DNA from: Melieria omissa
Taxonomy: Eukaryota > Arthropoda > Insecta > Diptera > Ulidiidae
NCBI GenBank assembly: GCA_963971225.1
Contig: OZ020269.1
Coordinates: forward strand, 76,174,450 to 76,238,449
DNA: 64,000 bases
Direction of reading: 5' to 3'
The position numbers and the translations under genes were made by a program. The notes below the pieces were generated by a model. That model worked only from the letters and a program-made list of their open reading frames with translations, was not told the origin of the DNA and ran no database searches. Position 1 is the stretch's first letter; every line of letters begins with the position of its first letter. Positions 1-11,400 of the stretch are shown one piece after another.

Positions 1-170
1 TCTCAGAGGTTTGCCATTTCCAGCTGGGACAACAGCCACCGAAAGAGAAAACGAGTTTTCCAGTTATTTTGTTTAGGTGTTATAACAGGCAGTATTTGAA
101 CCTGGGTCGCTGCCTTCGACTCGCGGTCCAACGCACTAACCAACTGAGCCACGGCGGCTGCCCCTAATGT
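1..170 (-). repeat. tRNA-derived SINE, partial (cut by window edge)
   Basis: On the minus strand this starts with a tRNA-like head: an A-box-like GTGGCTCAGTTGG and a B-box-like GGTTCAAAT, followed by a body with the phrase GAAAACGAG that recurs at 22343-22704. The body runs off the left edge of the window. It is a SINE rather than a tRNA gene because the non-tRNA body recurs elsewhere and the cloverleaf is imperfect. Confidence 0.7.
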
Positions 171-2083
171 TTTGCTCATAAAATTCAATTAATTCTTGCT
201 TGAAAAAAAATGTTTAAGTCCCTTCATCCTTATTTACTACTTGCAAGGTATTTTCATATTCATTAATTCATTAGAATTTATCGAAAAAATTATTCCCCAT
301 GATGATGTTATCACCCCCTTTAGCGTTTGATTCTCGAAAAAAGCTCCACTTGTGTTGTAAAGTATTAACGCTGATTAAAAAATCGAAAAAGAAAGAAAAA
401 CAGAGGAAAAGTAATGTAGTAACGTGGACAAAAGTAGTATTTTACAGAAGGTTATTACTTGCAGTGAGAGTAATAAATTATATTAAATTTGTTTACCAAA
501 ATTAATAATATTACGTAATATATTATATTACATAATATATTACATCCAACACTGGTCAAGATCAACCGTTTCCTCTTTCTTTTCCTTTTTGCTGTTGAGC
601 CCAATGGACGTACCAGCTTGGCTTATATCAGAATACACCTTATACCACCTTATACACCTTGTACCACCTGGCTTTTACCAGCCTACACTTACTTGTATAT
701 ACCCCTTTTGTACTTAGTCCTATAACTATTAAAACTAAAAAGACGATTATTTATAAGATATTTTTGTAGTTTTGATTATATTATATGTATATGTTAATAC
801 CAAGTTGAACTGCTACATGTTAGATATTTTTTTATTATTATACTAGTACCAAATAAAACTGAATATGTCTTCGATACGTGTACTTTTTTATTTTTAAGAA
901 ATATTAAATAAATTTTGAAAGTGTTTTTCATAAAAATGATTTTGTTTCCATATTGATATTTTGATACTTAAAAAAAGGTGATACATATTGATACATTTTA
1001 GGTCTCTTCTGTGCTACAATTTTTCACAAGGCTGCGGTCACACTGACCAGGACCCTTCTTGTCACATCAGGAAGCGGAGGGCAACATCATTCCCACCCCG
1101 AAAGATACTGCGCAGATAACGTTGTCTGACAAAAATTTCGTCGTATGTTCTCGAAAGGTCAGAAGAACATACGAATTTGTTTCCTAAAACCATATAAATC
1201 CCGAAAAATTTCATGGTGAAACTGATTTTATAAGTTTCCTTTGTTATTGCACAAAATGATTCAAGCGCAAAAAGAGATTTAAATCAGGAAAATTAATGTA
1301 TCAAAATGCTTTTTGATTAATATTCGCTTTAGTTGATTATTTTAATAAATTAATTATTTGTACAAGTACATAAAAATTGTGTTCATATCAGAAATTGTTT
1401 GCGAACGGAATCGCGTTTTGCGGTGTTGTCTTTTAATTTTGTGCATGTTGTTGTTGGCACTCATATTGCATCCGATGAATGTTCTTTGTAATAAAAGTAG
1501 GTGCTCTCATGCTAAATATTATCTTTTTCCTCAAAACAGTTTATTAATAGAAAACTCTTGAAATTGATTAGTCACAGAATCAAACAATATATAGTACATA
1601 TGGACATATCTGGTGTTTGAAAAAGAACTTTTAGACATAAGTTTACTTATATAATATCAGACTTCATTGTCATAAAGTTAAGCTATTTCTAATTTATACC
1701 AATGTATAGCAACTCCAAATTGACGACGAAAAAACAAATAAGCTGCCGATATTTACTCACCATGGCCGATATTTACTTATTGACACCACAAAATATGTAT
1801 GAAAAACACCGTCGGAAGAATGCAAAACTGCAGCATAACAAAGGCAACAAACAAAATTGAATTATGCAAACCTTCTTGTATTTTCCTATAGGTGTGCAAA
1901 ATAATATGAAATATTCTTCCGAATAGATTTAAGCATGAAAGTGACGACAAAATAATGCAAAAAAAGTTTTAACGAAAGCAACTACGAATATGTTTTATGA
2001 TGGCAAACCATTTATATATTCAGTTAGAATCGAAAAAGCATATAAATCCTGGTTTTCGTTTTTTTTATCTATATCTATCTATA
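171..2083. other. AT-rich spacer, no gene recognised
   Basis: I see only short reading frames with no recognisable motif. The stretch has palindromic AT runs near 500-545, short repeats of CCTTATACCACC type near 635-670 and a GC-richer patch at 1030-1160. A relic too decayed to recognise is possible. Confidence 0.5.
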
Positions 2084-3484
2084 TCTATAGTACTAACTAT
2101 TATATAAAAACAAGTGTGACGTTTATTGAGCCACAATCAGGCAAAAACCACTGAACCGATTTAGATGAAATAAGCACCAAACATTTTTTTATCTGTGGGA
2201 ATGGTACATAGGCTATATGAGAATGGCCACGCCCCCTTACGCCCACTGTGGTAACAAAACTCATCTATGGTATGCTTTTGTAAGGCAATATGGGTATCAA
2301 ACGACTCAGCGTGTCATTGCGGCAAACATAGGTTATAATATAATCGGTCACGCCCACTTTCCGCGCCCACTACACTTACAAAACGAAGCTACGGTACATG
2401 TCGGTAAATTAGTATTAATACCAAATGATTCCGTGTTTTGTTGATGTTAACATAAGATATATAAGATTGACCAAGCCTACCTAATACGCCTTCTCGCCAC
2501 GATCACTAAAATAACAAATCAGCTATGATATATATATCACAGCAATATGGGTGTCAAACCATTTAGCGATTCGATAGGGGGAATGGGGTGGGTTTTTGAC
2601 AAGGGGGCGTGGCACCGCCCATACAACTTAAATTTTCAATATGGAATATCTTCGTAATGAGACATCGGGCAGCATTAAAATTTGGTGCGGGGCCACCGTT
2701 TGATGTGCCGTTTCACTGGTAAAACTTTGTGAGCTTTGGACAAGAGGCGTGGCACTTTTTAAGCAACTCAAATGTTTTGAATAACTTTGGAACTACAAAT
2801 TACACAGTTAAGAGATTTGACACAAACTTACGATTTAGATGTGCCCTTCGACATGGGGAATGGGGTGGGTATCGGACGAGGGGGCCTGACACTGCCCATA
2901 CAAACCAAGTTTTTAATATGAAATATCTTCGGAATTATAAGTCGGCCAGCATTGAAATATTGATATAGCGTCATGGCTTAGACGTGTCGTTCAAGTGGTT
3001 AAATTGTATGGGCGTTGGACAAGGGGCGTAGTACTTTTTAAGTGATCTTATTGTTTTCAATAACTTTCGAACTGCAAATCACACATCAAGATATTTGGCA
3101 CATACTTACGATTTCGACGTGCCCTTCGACAGGGAGAGTAGGGTGAGTATTGGACGAGGGGCATGGCACCGCCCATACAACCCAAATTTTTAATGTGGAA
3201 TATCTTCGGAACAATAAGTTGGAAAGCTTTGAAGTTTTGTATACCATCGTCCCATAGATGTGTCATTCTACTGGCGGTTTATTTTTTGCGACTAAAATTT
3301 CCGCGTTACTTTGGAACTGAAAGTCGCATATCAATGAAACCGGGTTACACCCTTCGACTGGAGGAATGGATTGGGCATTACATAAAAGAGGCGTGGCATC
3401 GCCCATAGAGTGTAGTATGAAGAAACTTGATTTATTGGGCCCATTGACTTCAAACTTGCGTGCAAAGCCGCAGGGCCCTACTAG
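2084..3484 (+). mobile_element. Non-autonomous Helitron, copy A (about 1.4 kb)
   Basis: The element begins with TC after an A and ends in CTAG before a T, the A|T insertion habit of Helitrons. The 5' start (ATATAAAAACAAGTGTGACG) and the 3' end (GCCGCAGGGCCCTA then CTAG) are shared with copy C at 54098-55531. Copy B at 11473-15078 is inverted and more diverged. The interior holds degenerate repeats around the phrase GGGCGTGGCACCGCCCATAC, spaced a few hundred bases apart. No Rep/helicase frame is present, so it must depend on a helper. Confidence 0.8.
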
Positions 3485-3485
3485 T

Positions 3486-3679
3486 ATAAAATAATATTGT
3501 TTGTCATAGGCAGTGATGCCGGCAAAATCGCGAACAATGAACAGCTGATTGTTTTTCACCTCGCATTTCAGCAGAATCATCAAAAGGAAATTTATATGAA
3601 ATTTTGCTAGTGTATAGTACAAGACTGTAGCGATTAAAACTAAAATTAACAATATTTGTACTCTGGTGGCAATTCCCAT
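3486..3679 (-). other. Short hydrophobic reading frame, unrecognised
   Basis: A minus-strand frame begins MGIATRVQILLILVLIATV, which resembles a membrane anchor or signal peptide, and stays open for about 64 codons before running into the Helitron end. The frame upstream of the Met meets a GT-rich TAGGTGAGT. It could be a remnant of a host or element gene cut by the Helitron, or chance. I do not recognise the family. Confidence 0.15.
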
Positions 3680-3944
3680 AAACTCACCTAAATCTGCTTG
3701 GATTTTGTTACATTTTCTTTAAAAAATTTATTCAGTTAAAATAGTTTTACTGAAATAGATAGTTATTGTAATATATAGTCTATAAGAAATCGCAATTAAG
3801 GAACTATGCTGCCAATTTATTTATTGTTTATTGTGTATTGTTAAAATATAAAATTGGGTAAAGTAAGGTACTCGAAATATTTCTTTAAATAATTTTTCCA
3901 TTTCCCATTACGGTTTGAAATATTTTAGGCACAAATAAAATAAG

Positions 3945-4532
3945 ATTCTGAAGAGTTTGTGGAGGTATGCAAGCCCTAACCTATTTAATCGCTTTTTCAA
4001 AGTCAATCTTTGAATAAAACTGTCGTTCTGTTGCGTAATTCCTCGAACATGAATCTAAAGTTGCTCGATGTGATTTAAGTCAAGAACTCGAACTGGCCAA
4101 TCAAAAACTTGCATTTTTGTCCTTGAAAAAGTGCATTGTTGTTCTAGAACTGCGAATTGCAGCATTTTCAAAATTAAATTCAGGCCCATAAAATTCTTCT
4201 GATTATTCTATTATAATTACGTTTAAAAGTTCGCAGTAAATGTAGAAGTTAATTTTTTCAGAAACTCACGCAAATTAAGTCGTTCCATACATGGCAATAC
4301 CGGCCCAAACCATTATGTTACCACCTGATAATCTCCAGCTCATACAGACTTCCTTTTAAACCAACTTATCGAGGTAAACGTATTAAAAGCCGCCCAACAA
4401 AACTGTTTACAACTGCTCACGCCTCTAAATAGCTTCTAAATCCATTCTTCTGGGCTTAAAACCAGTTCAGTCAGGGTTTTTTGAAGCGTTTAGTGTAAAC
4501 ATCGCGGTTTGAATTTTGAAATTTTGTATTTA
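3945..4532 (-). pseudogene. Decayed Tc1-like transposase, C-terminal half
   Basis: Minus-strand translation in shifting frames gives scraps resembling Tc1 transposase: a VWAG-like patch near 4300 and a patch resembling DWP...DLN.IE..W near 4060-4100. Many stops and frameshifts are present. The other half seems to lie beyond the mariner at 15660-15905, so the mariner at 4533 probably landed inside it. The match is weak and read by eye. Confidence 0.4.
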
Positions 4533-4580
4533 CCTTGTGACCGAAAAGTTTCCGGAAATTTTAAATAAAACGCAAAATTC

Positions 4581-4933
4581 TTACTCTTCATCAATATTTA
4601 TTTTATCTCCTTCAAAATGTGCTCCATTAGAAGCGATACACATATGCCGACGTTTCTTCCAATCATCAAAACATTTTTTAAAGGCGCTTTCCGGTATGGC
4701 TTTGAGTTCCCTCTGCGAAATCTGTTTTACGTCTTCTATGGATTCAAAACGCGTTCCTCTGAGTGGTAATTTGAGTTTGGGAAACAGGAAAAAGTCACAC
4801 GGTGCAAGATCAGGTGAATACGGTGGCTGTTCGATGGTATTTATTGAATGTTTGGCCTTAAAATCGTTGATAATGTTGGCTCGGTGCGAGGGAGCATTAT
4901 CGTCATGAAAACTCCATGAATTATCCTTCCACA
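4581..4933 (-). pseudogene. mariner transposase, C-terminal half
   Basis: The minus-strand frame reads HDDNAPSHRANII, then PPYSPDLAPCDFFLFPKLK: the second and third catalytic aspartates of a mariner D,D34D transposase. It ends in the family's usual RWxKC-like and SNGAHFE-like tail (seen as KKCFDDWKKR and SNGAHFEGD). The frame is open from the LINE insertion to its natural stop at 4581-4583. The N-terminal half lies 10 kb away at 15102-15430 on the same strand. The split product cannot work as it stands. Confidence 0.88.
4922..4933. repeat. Target-site duplication of the I-like LINE (left)
   Basis: TATCCTTCCACA here recurs exactly at 15102-15113. Both copies lie in the mariner transposase frame, so this is the 12-bp duplication made when the LINE inserted. 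The first T could also belong to the TAA tail. Confidence 0.85.
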
Positions 4934-5124
4934 CAGTCATCGATCAACTCTCGTGGCGATCAGACTGTTTTTCTTTGCGCTCCTTCACCAAGTGGTTCTT
5001 AGAAAAACCTTCCCGACCCTCTTCTCGTGCCATAGTGCATATTCATTTACTGTTCGTGTGGTTTTCGTTGGACTGAGTAGTAACACAAACAACATCAAAG
5101 TGAACGCTTTATTGTGAGCAAAAC

Positions 5125-6481
5125 ATGTTCGACGGCACCACGTGCCGGTCGGGGAATCGGTTTAGTGAGTTGGAAAACGATTCACTTACCAGCCCCAAAT
5201 CAAAAAGAAAAAAGAAAACTAATATTACTAGTGAAATGTTTCCTCTTCTACCGCAAAAAAAACCCCACCAACCAAAAATCCCAAATTCGTGGTAATAAAA
5301 TCCATTGATGGAGCCAAACCTTTATCGAAATTCAGTGTTTTTGCCAAGAAAAAAGCCTTAGACTCAATCAGCACAGAAATAGATTCAGTCAGTTTGCTAC
5401 GTGATGGCAGCCTCCTGGTGCTTGCCAAAAATGAAAGTGTTGCTGAGAAGTTCGTCAATACCAAAAATTTTGGTGGTCTTTGCAATGTGTCAATATCATT
5501 TCACCAAACCCTTAATTCATGCAAGGGAACTATCTTTGACAGGAATTTAATTCCTACAAGCGAAAAAGAAATTATAGAAGACCTCAAGAGCCGAGGCATA
5601 ACAGACGTGTATAAATTTACAAAAAAAATAGACGGTGAATTTGTCCCCTCTGGTTTAATTCTCTTAACTTTTGATCTATATGAATTGCCTCCCAACATTG
5701 AAATTGCGTGGTACAGGCTCCCTGTTAGAGAATATTTTCCGAATCCTATTCGGTGTAAAAGTTGCCAGAAATTAGGCCACCCGGCCAAATACTGTAAAAA
5801 CAATCCATCTTGTGTAGGGTGCAACCTACCCCCCCACGCACCTATCAACTGCGAGCGAGAACTGTGCGCTAACTGCCTGGGGCCACACCCCGCCTCCTCA
5901 CCGTCCTGTCCTACATTCCAGCAACAAAAGCAGATATTAAAAATAAAAATCAAAAACAAATGTAGTATTGCAGAAGCCAGACGAATTTGTAGACAACTCA
6001 ATATGACCCAGAAACAAGAAAGCACATACTCATCAATATTAAAGGCTAACGGGAATGAAAGCAGCACTCGTTCCAATCCAAAACCAACCACACCCACCTG
6101 TCAAACTGACATTCAAAATAAAAATACTCCAACTTCACTCAATTCTCCCTCTCTTAATAACAATGAAAACTCTCCACTTCAAAACACAATCACCTCACAT
6201 ACCGCAAAACACTACACAACAAAAATAATTACACCACTGCAACTAATAGCGCTGACACCACTCAAACCAACAACCAAAACAATAATTCATTGCAATTCTC
6301 ACTCAATTCCTCGTTGCCTAAAAGCAATATAAGCACACCACTTCAGAATCAGAAGACCTCACACATCCACAGTCTACCACACAAAGCAGAAAACACAAAT
6401 AACAAATATTCCCACCTCACTTCCCCAAATCCACGCCATAACATGCAGGTCGACTTGTCAGACATATCCGACGAATTCTAG
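5125..6481 (+). pseudogene. I-like LINE ORF1 (Gag-like, zinc-knuckle RNA-binding protein)
   Basis: The start is probably the ATG at 5125 (MFDGTTCRSGNRFSELEND), but that frame stops at 5290 and the long frame continues one base out of register. The likely break is the run of eight A at 5255-5262. The main frame (to 6332) contains an RRM-like region (VIKSIDGAKPLSKFSVF onward) and then three knuckles: CKSCQKLGHPAKYC, CVGCNLPPHAPINC and CANCLGPHPASSPSC. A low-complexity N/T/S tail follows, and a second shift near 6300 leads to a stop at 6479-6481. In this family ORF1 coats the element RNA. The ORF1-ORF2 gap is about 180 bp. Confidence 0.8.
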
Positions 6482-6660
6482 AAACTATGCTTCCTCCTAT
6501 ATATTACATGTATTCGAAGGCAAGCTTTCTCTGTTTGCGTTAGTGTCTCTCACTAGAATACATACAGTGTATTTTTACTTGAGTTTCGCACTTCCATTGC
6601 TTTCTTGTTTCCTCTTTTCTCCTGCTGTCTCATCTTTTTCTAATTTTTCTCTAACTCGCG

Positions 6661-7536
6661 ATGTTTAACATATTACAATGGAACATACGCGGATATTACA
6701 AAAACTACACCGATCTTGAGTTGCTAATAAAGGAGCAAAATCCAATGATTATATGCTTGCAAGAAACCCATGTGAAATGGAATTCGAAACCCCTCTTACC
6801 AAAACAATACAATGGATATTTCTACAATACACAACAAAATGGTTACTCTAAACACGGCACGGCCTTGCTCATACACAAATCAATCCCGCATAAATACCTG
6901 ACAAGAACAAATAATATTTCAATGGTTGCCGTTGAAGTTCATCTCAAAATTAATTTTACTGTCGCCTCAATATACCTCCCTCCCTCTGAGAACATCGTTC
7001 TTTCAGACCTTTTTTCTTTTTCCACAAACCCAGATTCACCCGTTCTATTACTAGGAGACGTTAACGCATGGAGCCCCCTCTGGGGTTCCCAAGGCACAAA
7101 CCAAAAGGGAAAACTCATTGAAGATTTTGTACTTGCTTCCGACATTGCCATCCTAAACGACGGGTTACCAACCCATTTCAGTACCCGCAACACTTTTACA
7201 CACGTTGATATTTCTCTTTGCTCCACACAATTAATGACCTTATGCTCCTGGTACTGCATCAATGATCTCCACAATAGTGACCATTTTCCAATAATCACTC
7301 GCTTAAACTTTGACACCCTTCCAAGACAAAATTATTGCCAATATAACGTTAAACGCGCCAACTGGAAAACCTTTCAAGAAAAAATAATTCACTTCTCCGA
7401 CACAAGAATTCCTTCCAATAATATAAACAAAGAAGCGGCACAAATACAAAGAATCATTCATCTTGCTGCTAAAGAATCCATACCCCAAACCTCGTATAGT
7501 AAAAACTCCAAAACTGTTCCCTGGTGGAATCCATAA
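6661..7536 (+). pseudogene. I-like LINE ORF2, apurinic-type endonuclease domain
   Basis: ORF2 opens with MFNILQWNIRGYYKN at 6661, the canonical start of an EEP-fold endonuclease. Further motifs in order are CLQETHVKW, LLLGDVNAWSPLWGS, THVDISLC and NSDHFPI, which supply the metal-binding and catalytic residues. This domain nicks target DNA to prime reverse transcription. The frame stops at 7534-7536 and coding resemblance continues in another frame from about 7524, so a single-base indel ends the intact part. Confidence 0.85.
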
Positions 7537-9320
7537 ATAAAAAAGCTTCGGCACAAATCTGGAAAAGAATTAATATACTAACAGGTACATATAAGCCATT
7601 TACAATTAAAGCAATACAAAACAATAACACAACAATCACAATTCCCTCCGAAATTGCACAATCTTTTGCCAATTACTGGGCCGAAAATTCGCACAACTCA
7701 CAATTTCCACCAAGCTTCCTGAACGCCAAACAGAATATTCTGCTCCTCCCTCCCCCAACCCCAACATCAAAAGCGACCCAACTGGAATCTGACTTCAATT
7801 TGAACGAACTCAATGACACCTTAAAAAATGCTAAAGGCAAAACACCCGGTTTTGACAAAATCCCCTATTCAATGTTAAAAAATTGTCCAAAACCATTTTT
7901 GGATTTTAAGTTTATTTAACCTAATTTTTCAGAAGAGTATAATACCTCAATTCTACAAAACTGCAGTTACAATCCCCCTTAAGAAACCAGACAAAGACAA
8001 AAACCTTCTTGACTCCTACAGACCTATTTCGTTATTACCCTGTACCGCCAAGCTCCTGGAGAAAATGGTATCGCGCCGGCTTATATGGTATCTAAAAACA
8101 AACAAACTTTTACCATCTAACCAAGTTGGTTTTCTTCCAGGGAGCGGCACAATTGATGCCCTCTTATACATTGACCACCTAATCTGCAAAAATTTGTCAG
8201 TCAAAAAACATGTCTCTATCCTATCAATCGATTTTGTTAAAGCCTTTGATAAGGTAGGAATACATTTGGTATTGAAAAAACTTAGAGAGTGGGGAGTCGG
8301 ACCAAAAATGTATGGCTACTTCAAAGCATTTCTCTGCTCGAGAAAATTTCGTTGCAGAGTTAACAACGTTTTTTCAACACCGGCAGACCTTTTCAACGGC
8401 ATACCACAAGGGTCTCCACTGTCTACCACTCTGTTTATAATATCTGTTGTAGATCTTAGTTACATAATTCTAAATAATTCGAAATTAGAACACTGCATTT
8501 ACGCAGACGACTTATATGTAATTGCTACCCACCAAAACACAAACTCTATTGAATATGAATTTAATAATTTACTTGATAAAATTAACACGTGGTCGGACAC
8601 ATCAGGGGCAAAAATATCTACAGAGAAATCAAAACATCTACACATATGTAAAAAAAGACAAAATTGTAATATAAATATTGTTCACAATTTAACCCCCATA
8701 GAAAATGTTGACGTTGTTAAAATTTTAGGAATATTTATAGATTCTAAGTACAACTTTAAATACCATTGTAACTATATTCGTAAGTGCGTAGCTACCAAAC
8801 TTAATGTTGTTAAATATCTCGGCAGCCCAAAAAGCAAAATGCACACGAACACACTAATTAACCTTACTCAGCTAACCATCCTTTCAAAAATTGATTACGG
8901 ACTCGCAATCTACGGCAAATGTCCACAAAAACACCTTAACCTCCTAAAAGCACCTTACCACGCAGCAGTGAGAGCCAGCCTTCGAGCGTTCGCAACAACA
9001 CCTAGTACAAATCTTTTAGCAGAAAGTGGTTTAGAAAGCATTGAAGATCGGGTACTCACAAACAAAAACAGGCTTGTTTACAAAGTAACATGCACCCCAT
9101 CAAATATACTCTACAAATTAATTAACACAACAAAAAAACGAAAACGCGCTCTTAAATTACAATCTACAATATGCGGTTTACTGGAATTATCGAAAAAGAT
9201 TATACCCAATGGAAGCGACAGTGGTAGTCGGCAGTACCTAAAGCAGCATCCTCCATGGGCGTTGCAACAGGATTCCTTGATAGCCAACCTAACAGTGCAC
9301 ACAAAGGCCAATACAGCGCA
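7524..9320 (+). pseudogene. I-like LINE ORF2, reverse transcriptase domain
   Basis: The frame at 7524-7919 leads to KTPGFDKIPYSMLKN (RT palm entry). The next frame supplies SYRPISLLPCTAKLLEKM (about 8017-8070), QVGFLPGSGTIDALLYI, ILSIDFVKAFDKV, GIPQGSPLSTTLF and the catalytic box CIYADDLYVIA. The YADD motif and motif order are those of LINE reverse transcriptases. At least two frameshifts separate the pieces (near 7525 and 7915). Active-site residues are all present, so loss of function comes from indels. Confidence 0.85.
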
Positions 9321-9360
9321 TACAACATTTATCCAACTTTTCAATGAAATCACGCACACC

Positions 9361-9836
9361 TACATTAAACATAAATGGAAGATCCTGTACACCGACGGAT
9401 CAAAATGCCAACACTACACATCGTTCGCAGTAGTTGATGAAATTGGACACACCATCTCACACGGAATCCTCCCCGACGCTGCCAACATATTTGAAGCTGA
9501 AGGATGCGGCATTCTGCGCGGAACACTGCAAAACAACAAAAAACAAGTACATAATATGTACAGATAGCCTTTCACTATTTAAAGCAGTAGGCAACATTAG
9601 CAACAACGCCGCAATAGTCAACGCCATCAAACAACATCTGATGGCGATGCCTGGGAAGGTAAAATTAATGTGGATACCCGCCCACTCTGGCATTCCGGGC
9701 AACGAACGTGCTGATAACGCTGCTAAGTCAACTCCACAGTTCCCAATAAAGATGACAGTACCGTTGGGCAAACAATTTTTAATTCGCCAAGCCATAAACT
9801 TGGCCCGCCTACAAAACTCAGCCAACTGGGAACAGT
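9361..9836 (+). pseudogene. I-like LINE ORF2, RNase H domain
   Basis: After WKILYTDGSKCQ comes EAEGCGIL, then after a frameshift near 9530 IICTDSLSLFKAV and WIPAHSGIPGNERADNAAK. These are the D, E, D and H/D positions of RNase H, which removes RNA from the RNA-DNA hybrid. The frame runs cleanly into WEQ, where the TA element is inserted. The next codon, TAC, and the rest of the frame are found on the far side at 11047 when one TA is kept. Confidence 0.85.
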
Positions 9837-9837
9837 A

Positions 9838-11046
9838 GGGGAATGGTTCCGGTTGTGGGCACCTTTTTGTTTTTGGCTCATAACTTTTTACCAAGTTCTT
9901 CTTAATCGGACATATGGACATCTATGGAAAGCTAGAAACCTTAGCTAACAAGTAATGACAAAAGTAAATCGATTCCGTCAAATAGAAAAGTTGTTTTTGT
10001 TAATTTTGTAAAGTAGTCATTTTTAACAAAAATTTTTTTTTGGTTCGGTTGTGGGCACGCCTGGAAAATCTGGTGGAAACGGAAAAACCAACACGAATAT
10101 AGAAAAACATTAAGTTTTAATTATTTGAAGCACAATGCACGCATGTGAAGTAGCTGGTACGCATGTCGGCACATTTTGGATGGGCGGGTAAGTAAGTGAC
10201 CAAGTTATTCTCCTGGGCTGTCAAGAAGACCTAAAGTAAAATGAAATTCAACCTAATTAATCAACACTCTTCAAGTGCTGTGACGTGAAGAAGGTGGAAA
10301 ACACCAGTTAACCTGATTCGATAACATCCACGAAAAGAAGAAAAAGAAGAAAACACCACCGTCGACAGCTTTGATGTTTCCGAAATTTTCTTCCACCTTC
10401 TTTTTGTAGCGTTGGAAAGTGGTTCAGGAAATCGCATACGCTGCGGCAGTCGATTTTGTGGTTAGCTTATCTGCAGAACAATGTTAAATTACATCCAGCA
10501 CATTAAAAAAGATATCGGAGGATTTTTTTTATTTACCCTTGGAAGATATAACTAAAACAACCAAAAAATGCGTTAGAAGACCATTTTCGATGAAATAACT
10601 TACCAAAACTTACCAAATCACTAAAAGATGGGTGCCCACAACCGAACTAATTGCAGTGCCCACAACCGAATTTGGCAGCCATTTTGAGAAGTAGTGAAAA
10701 ATTTGTTCGGGGTAAACATATTGGTTGTAATCAATATTGGATCACAAAGTATAATAAATTTACTAAATAAAAATGCATTTTACTCGCCTTCTCGATGGAT
10801 TCACTTCGATTTATGACACCATTTAAAATGTGTAAAAAAATGTTTGTCTTATTTTTTAAGCACAGAAAGATATATATGGTCCCAGCACAAAGCAGGCGTG
10901 TCTGTTCGACTCAGTATTTGGCACAAAAAGATCGTGGTTCCATAATGAACAAATGGCCTTAGTCAAAAAAACCCAGCCTGCTTTCTATCAAGAGATACGA
11001 AGGGGTGCCCACAACCGAACTATGCCCACAACCGAACCTTTTACCC
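9838..11046. mobile_element. 1.2-kb TA-flanked non-autonomous DNA element, copy A
   Basis: The termini are GGGGAATGGTTCCGGTTG and the inverse of GGGTAAAAGGTTCGGTTG, each bordered by TA (9836-9837, 11047-11048). Removing the element plus one TA rejoins the ORF2 frame exactly. The motif GGTTCGGTTGTGGGCA or its complement occurs six times: near 9846, 10041, 10627, 10654, 11003 and 11021. I see no transposase frame. TA duplication suggests the Tc1/mariner superfamily, but no known family is recognised. Copy B (inverted) is at 38398-39624. Confidence 0.85.
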
Positions 11047-11400
11047 TACAATCACCCTTATAAACAACTTAACCCCTACAGAACACCTATAATACTACCA
11101 CCTCAAATAGGAGTTACTATGGCCAAATGCTTCGTTAGGCTCAGATTGGGACATACAATCGCGTCACACACACATCTACTGAAAAAAGAAACAACGTCCA
11201 ACATGCCACTTCTGCAACAACCATCCCTTAACCACAACACACTTACTCTCTCAGTGCCCTTCAATATCATCCGCGCGCTCAACCTGTTTCCAAGATACCA
11301 CCTACACCAACATCTTATCCAATTGCTCCTACGCAAACATAGAAAAAGTATAAAACTTTTTATGCAAAATCGGACTTCACACTTCAATATAATCATATAA
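11047..11400 (+). pseudogene. I-like LINE ORF2, C-terminal Cys/His region
   Basis: The frame continues from the RNase H part as YNHPYKQLNPYRTPI and reaches CFVRLRLGHT. Another frame gives CHFCNNHPL and LLSQCP, the Cys-Cys-His-Cys pattern typical of the ORF2 tail in I and R1 type LINEs. At least one frameshift is present. The 3' UTR follows and is interrupted at 11473 by a Helitron. Confidence 0.7.

Noticed and set aside
100..170. Possible functional tRNA gene on minus
   Set aside because: A and B boxes are present, but the acceptor and anticodon stems do not pair well, and a SINE body follows that recurs at 22343.
3263..3679. A 138-codon minus-strand frame as one gene
   Set aside because: Half of it lies in the Helitron end; only the part outside could be real and it matches nothing I know.
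9457..9921. 154-codon minus-strand frame opposite RNase H
   Set aside because: Shadow of the LINE coding frame on the other strand.
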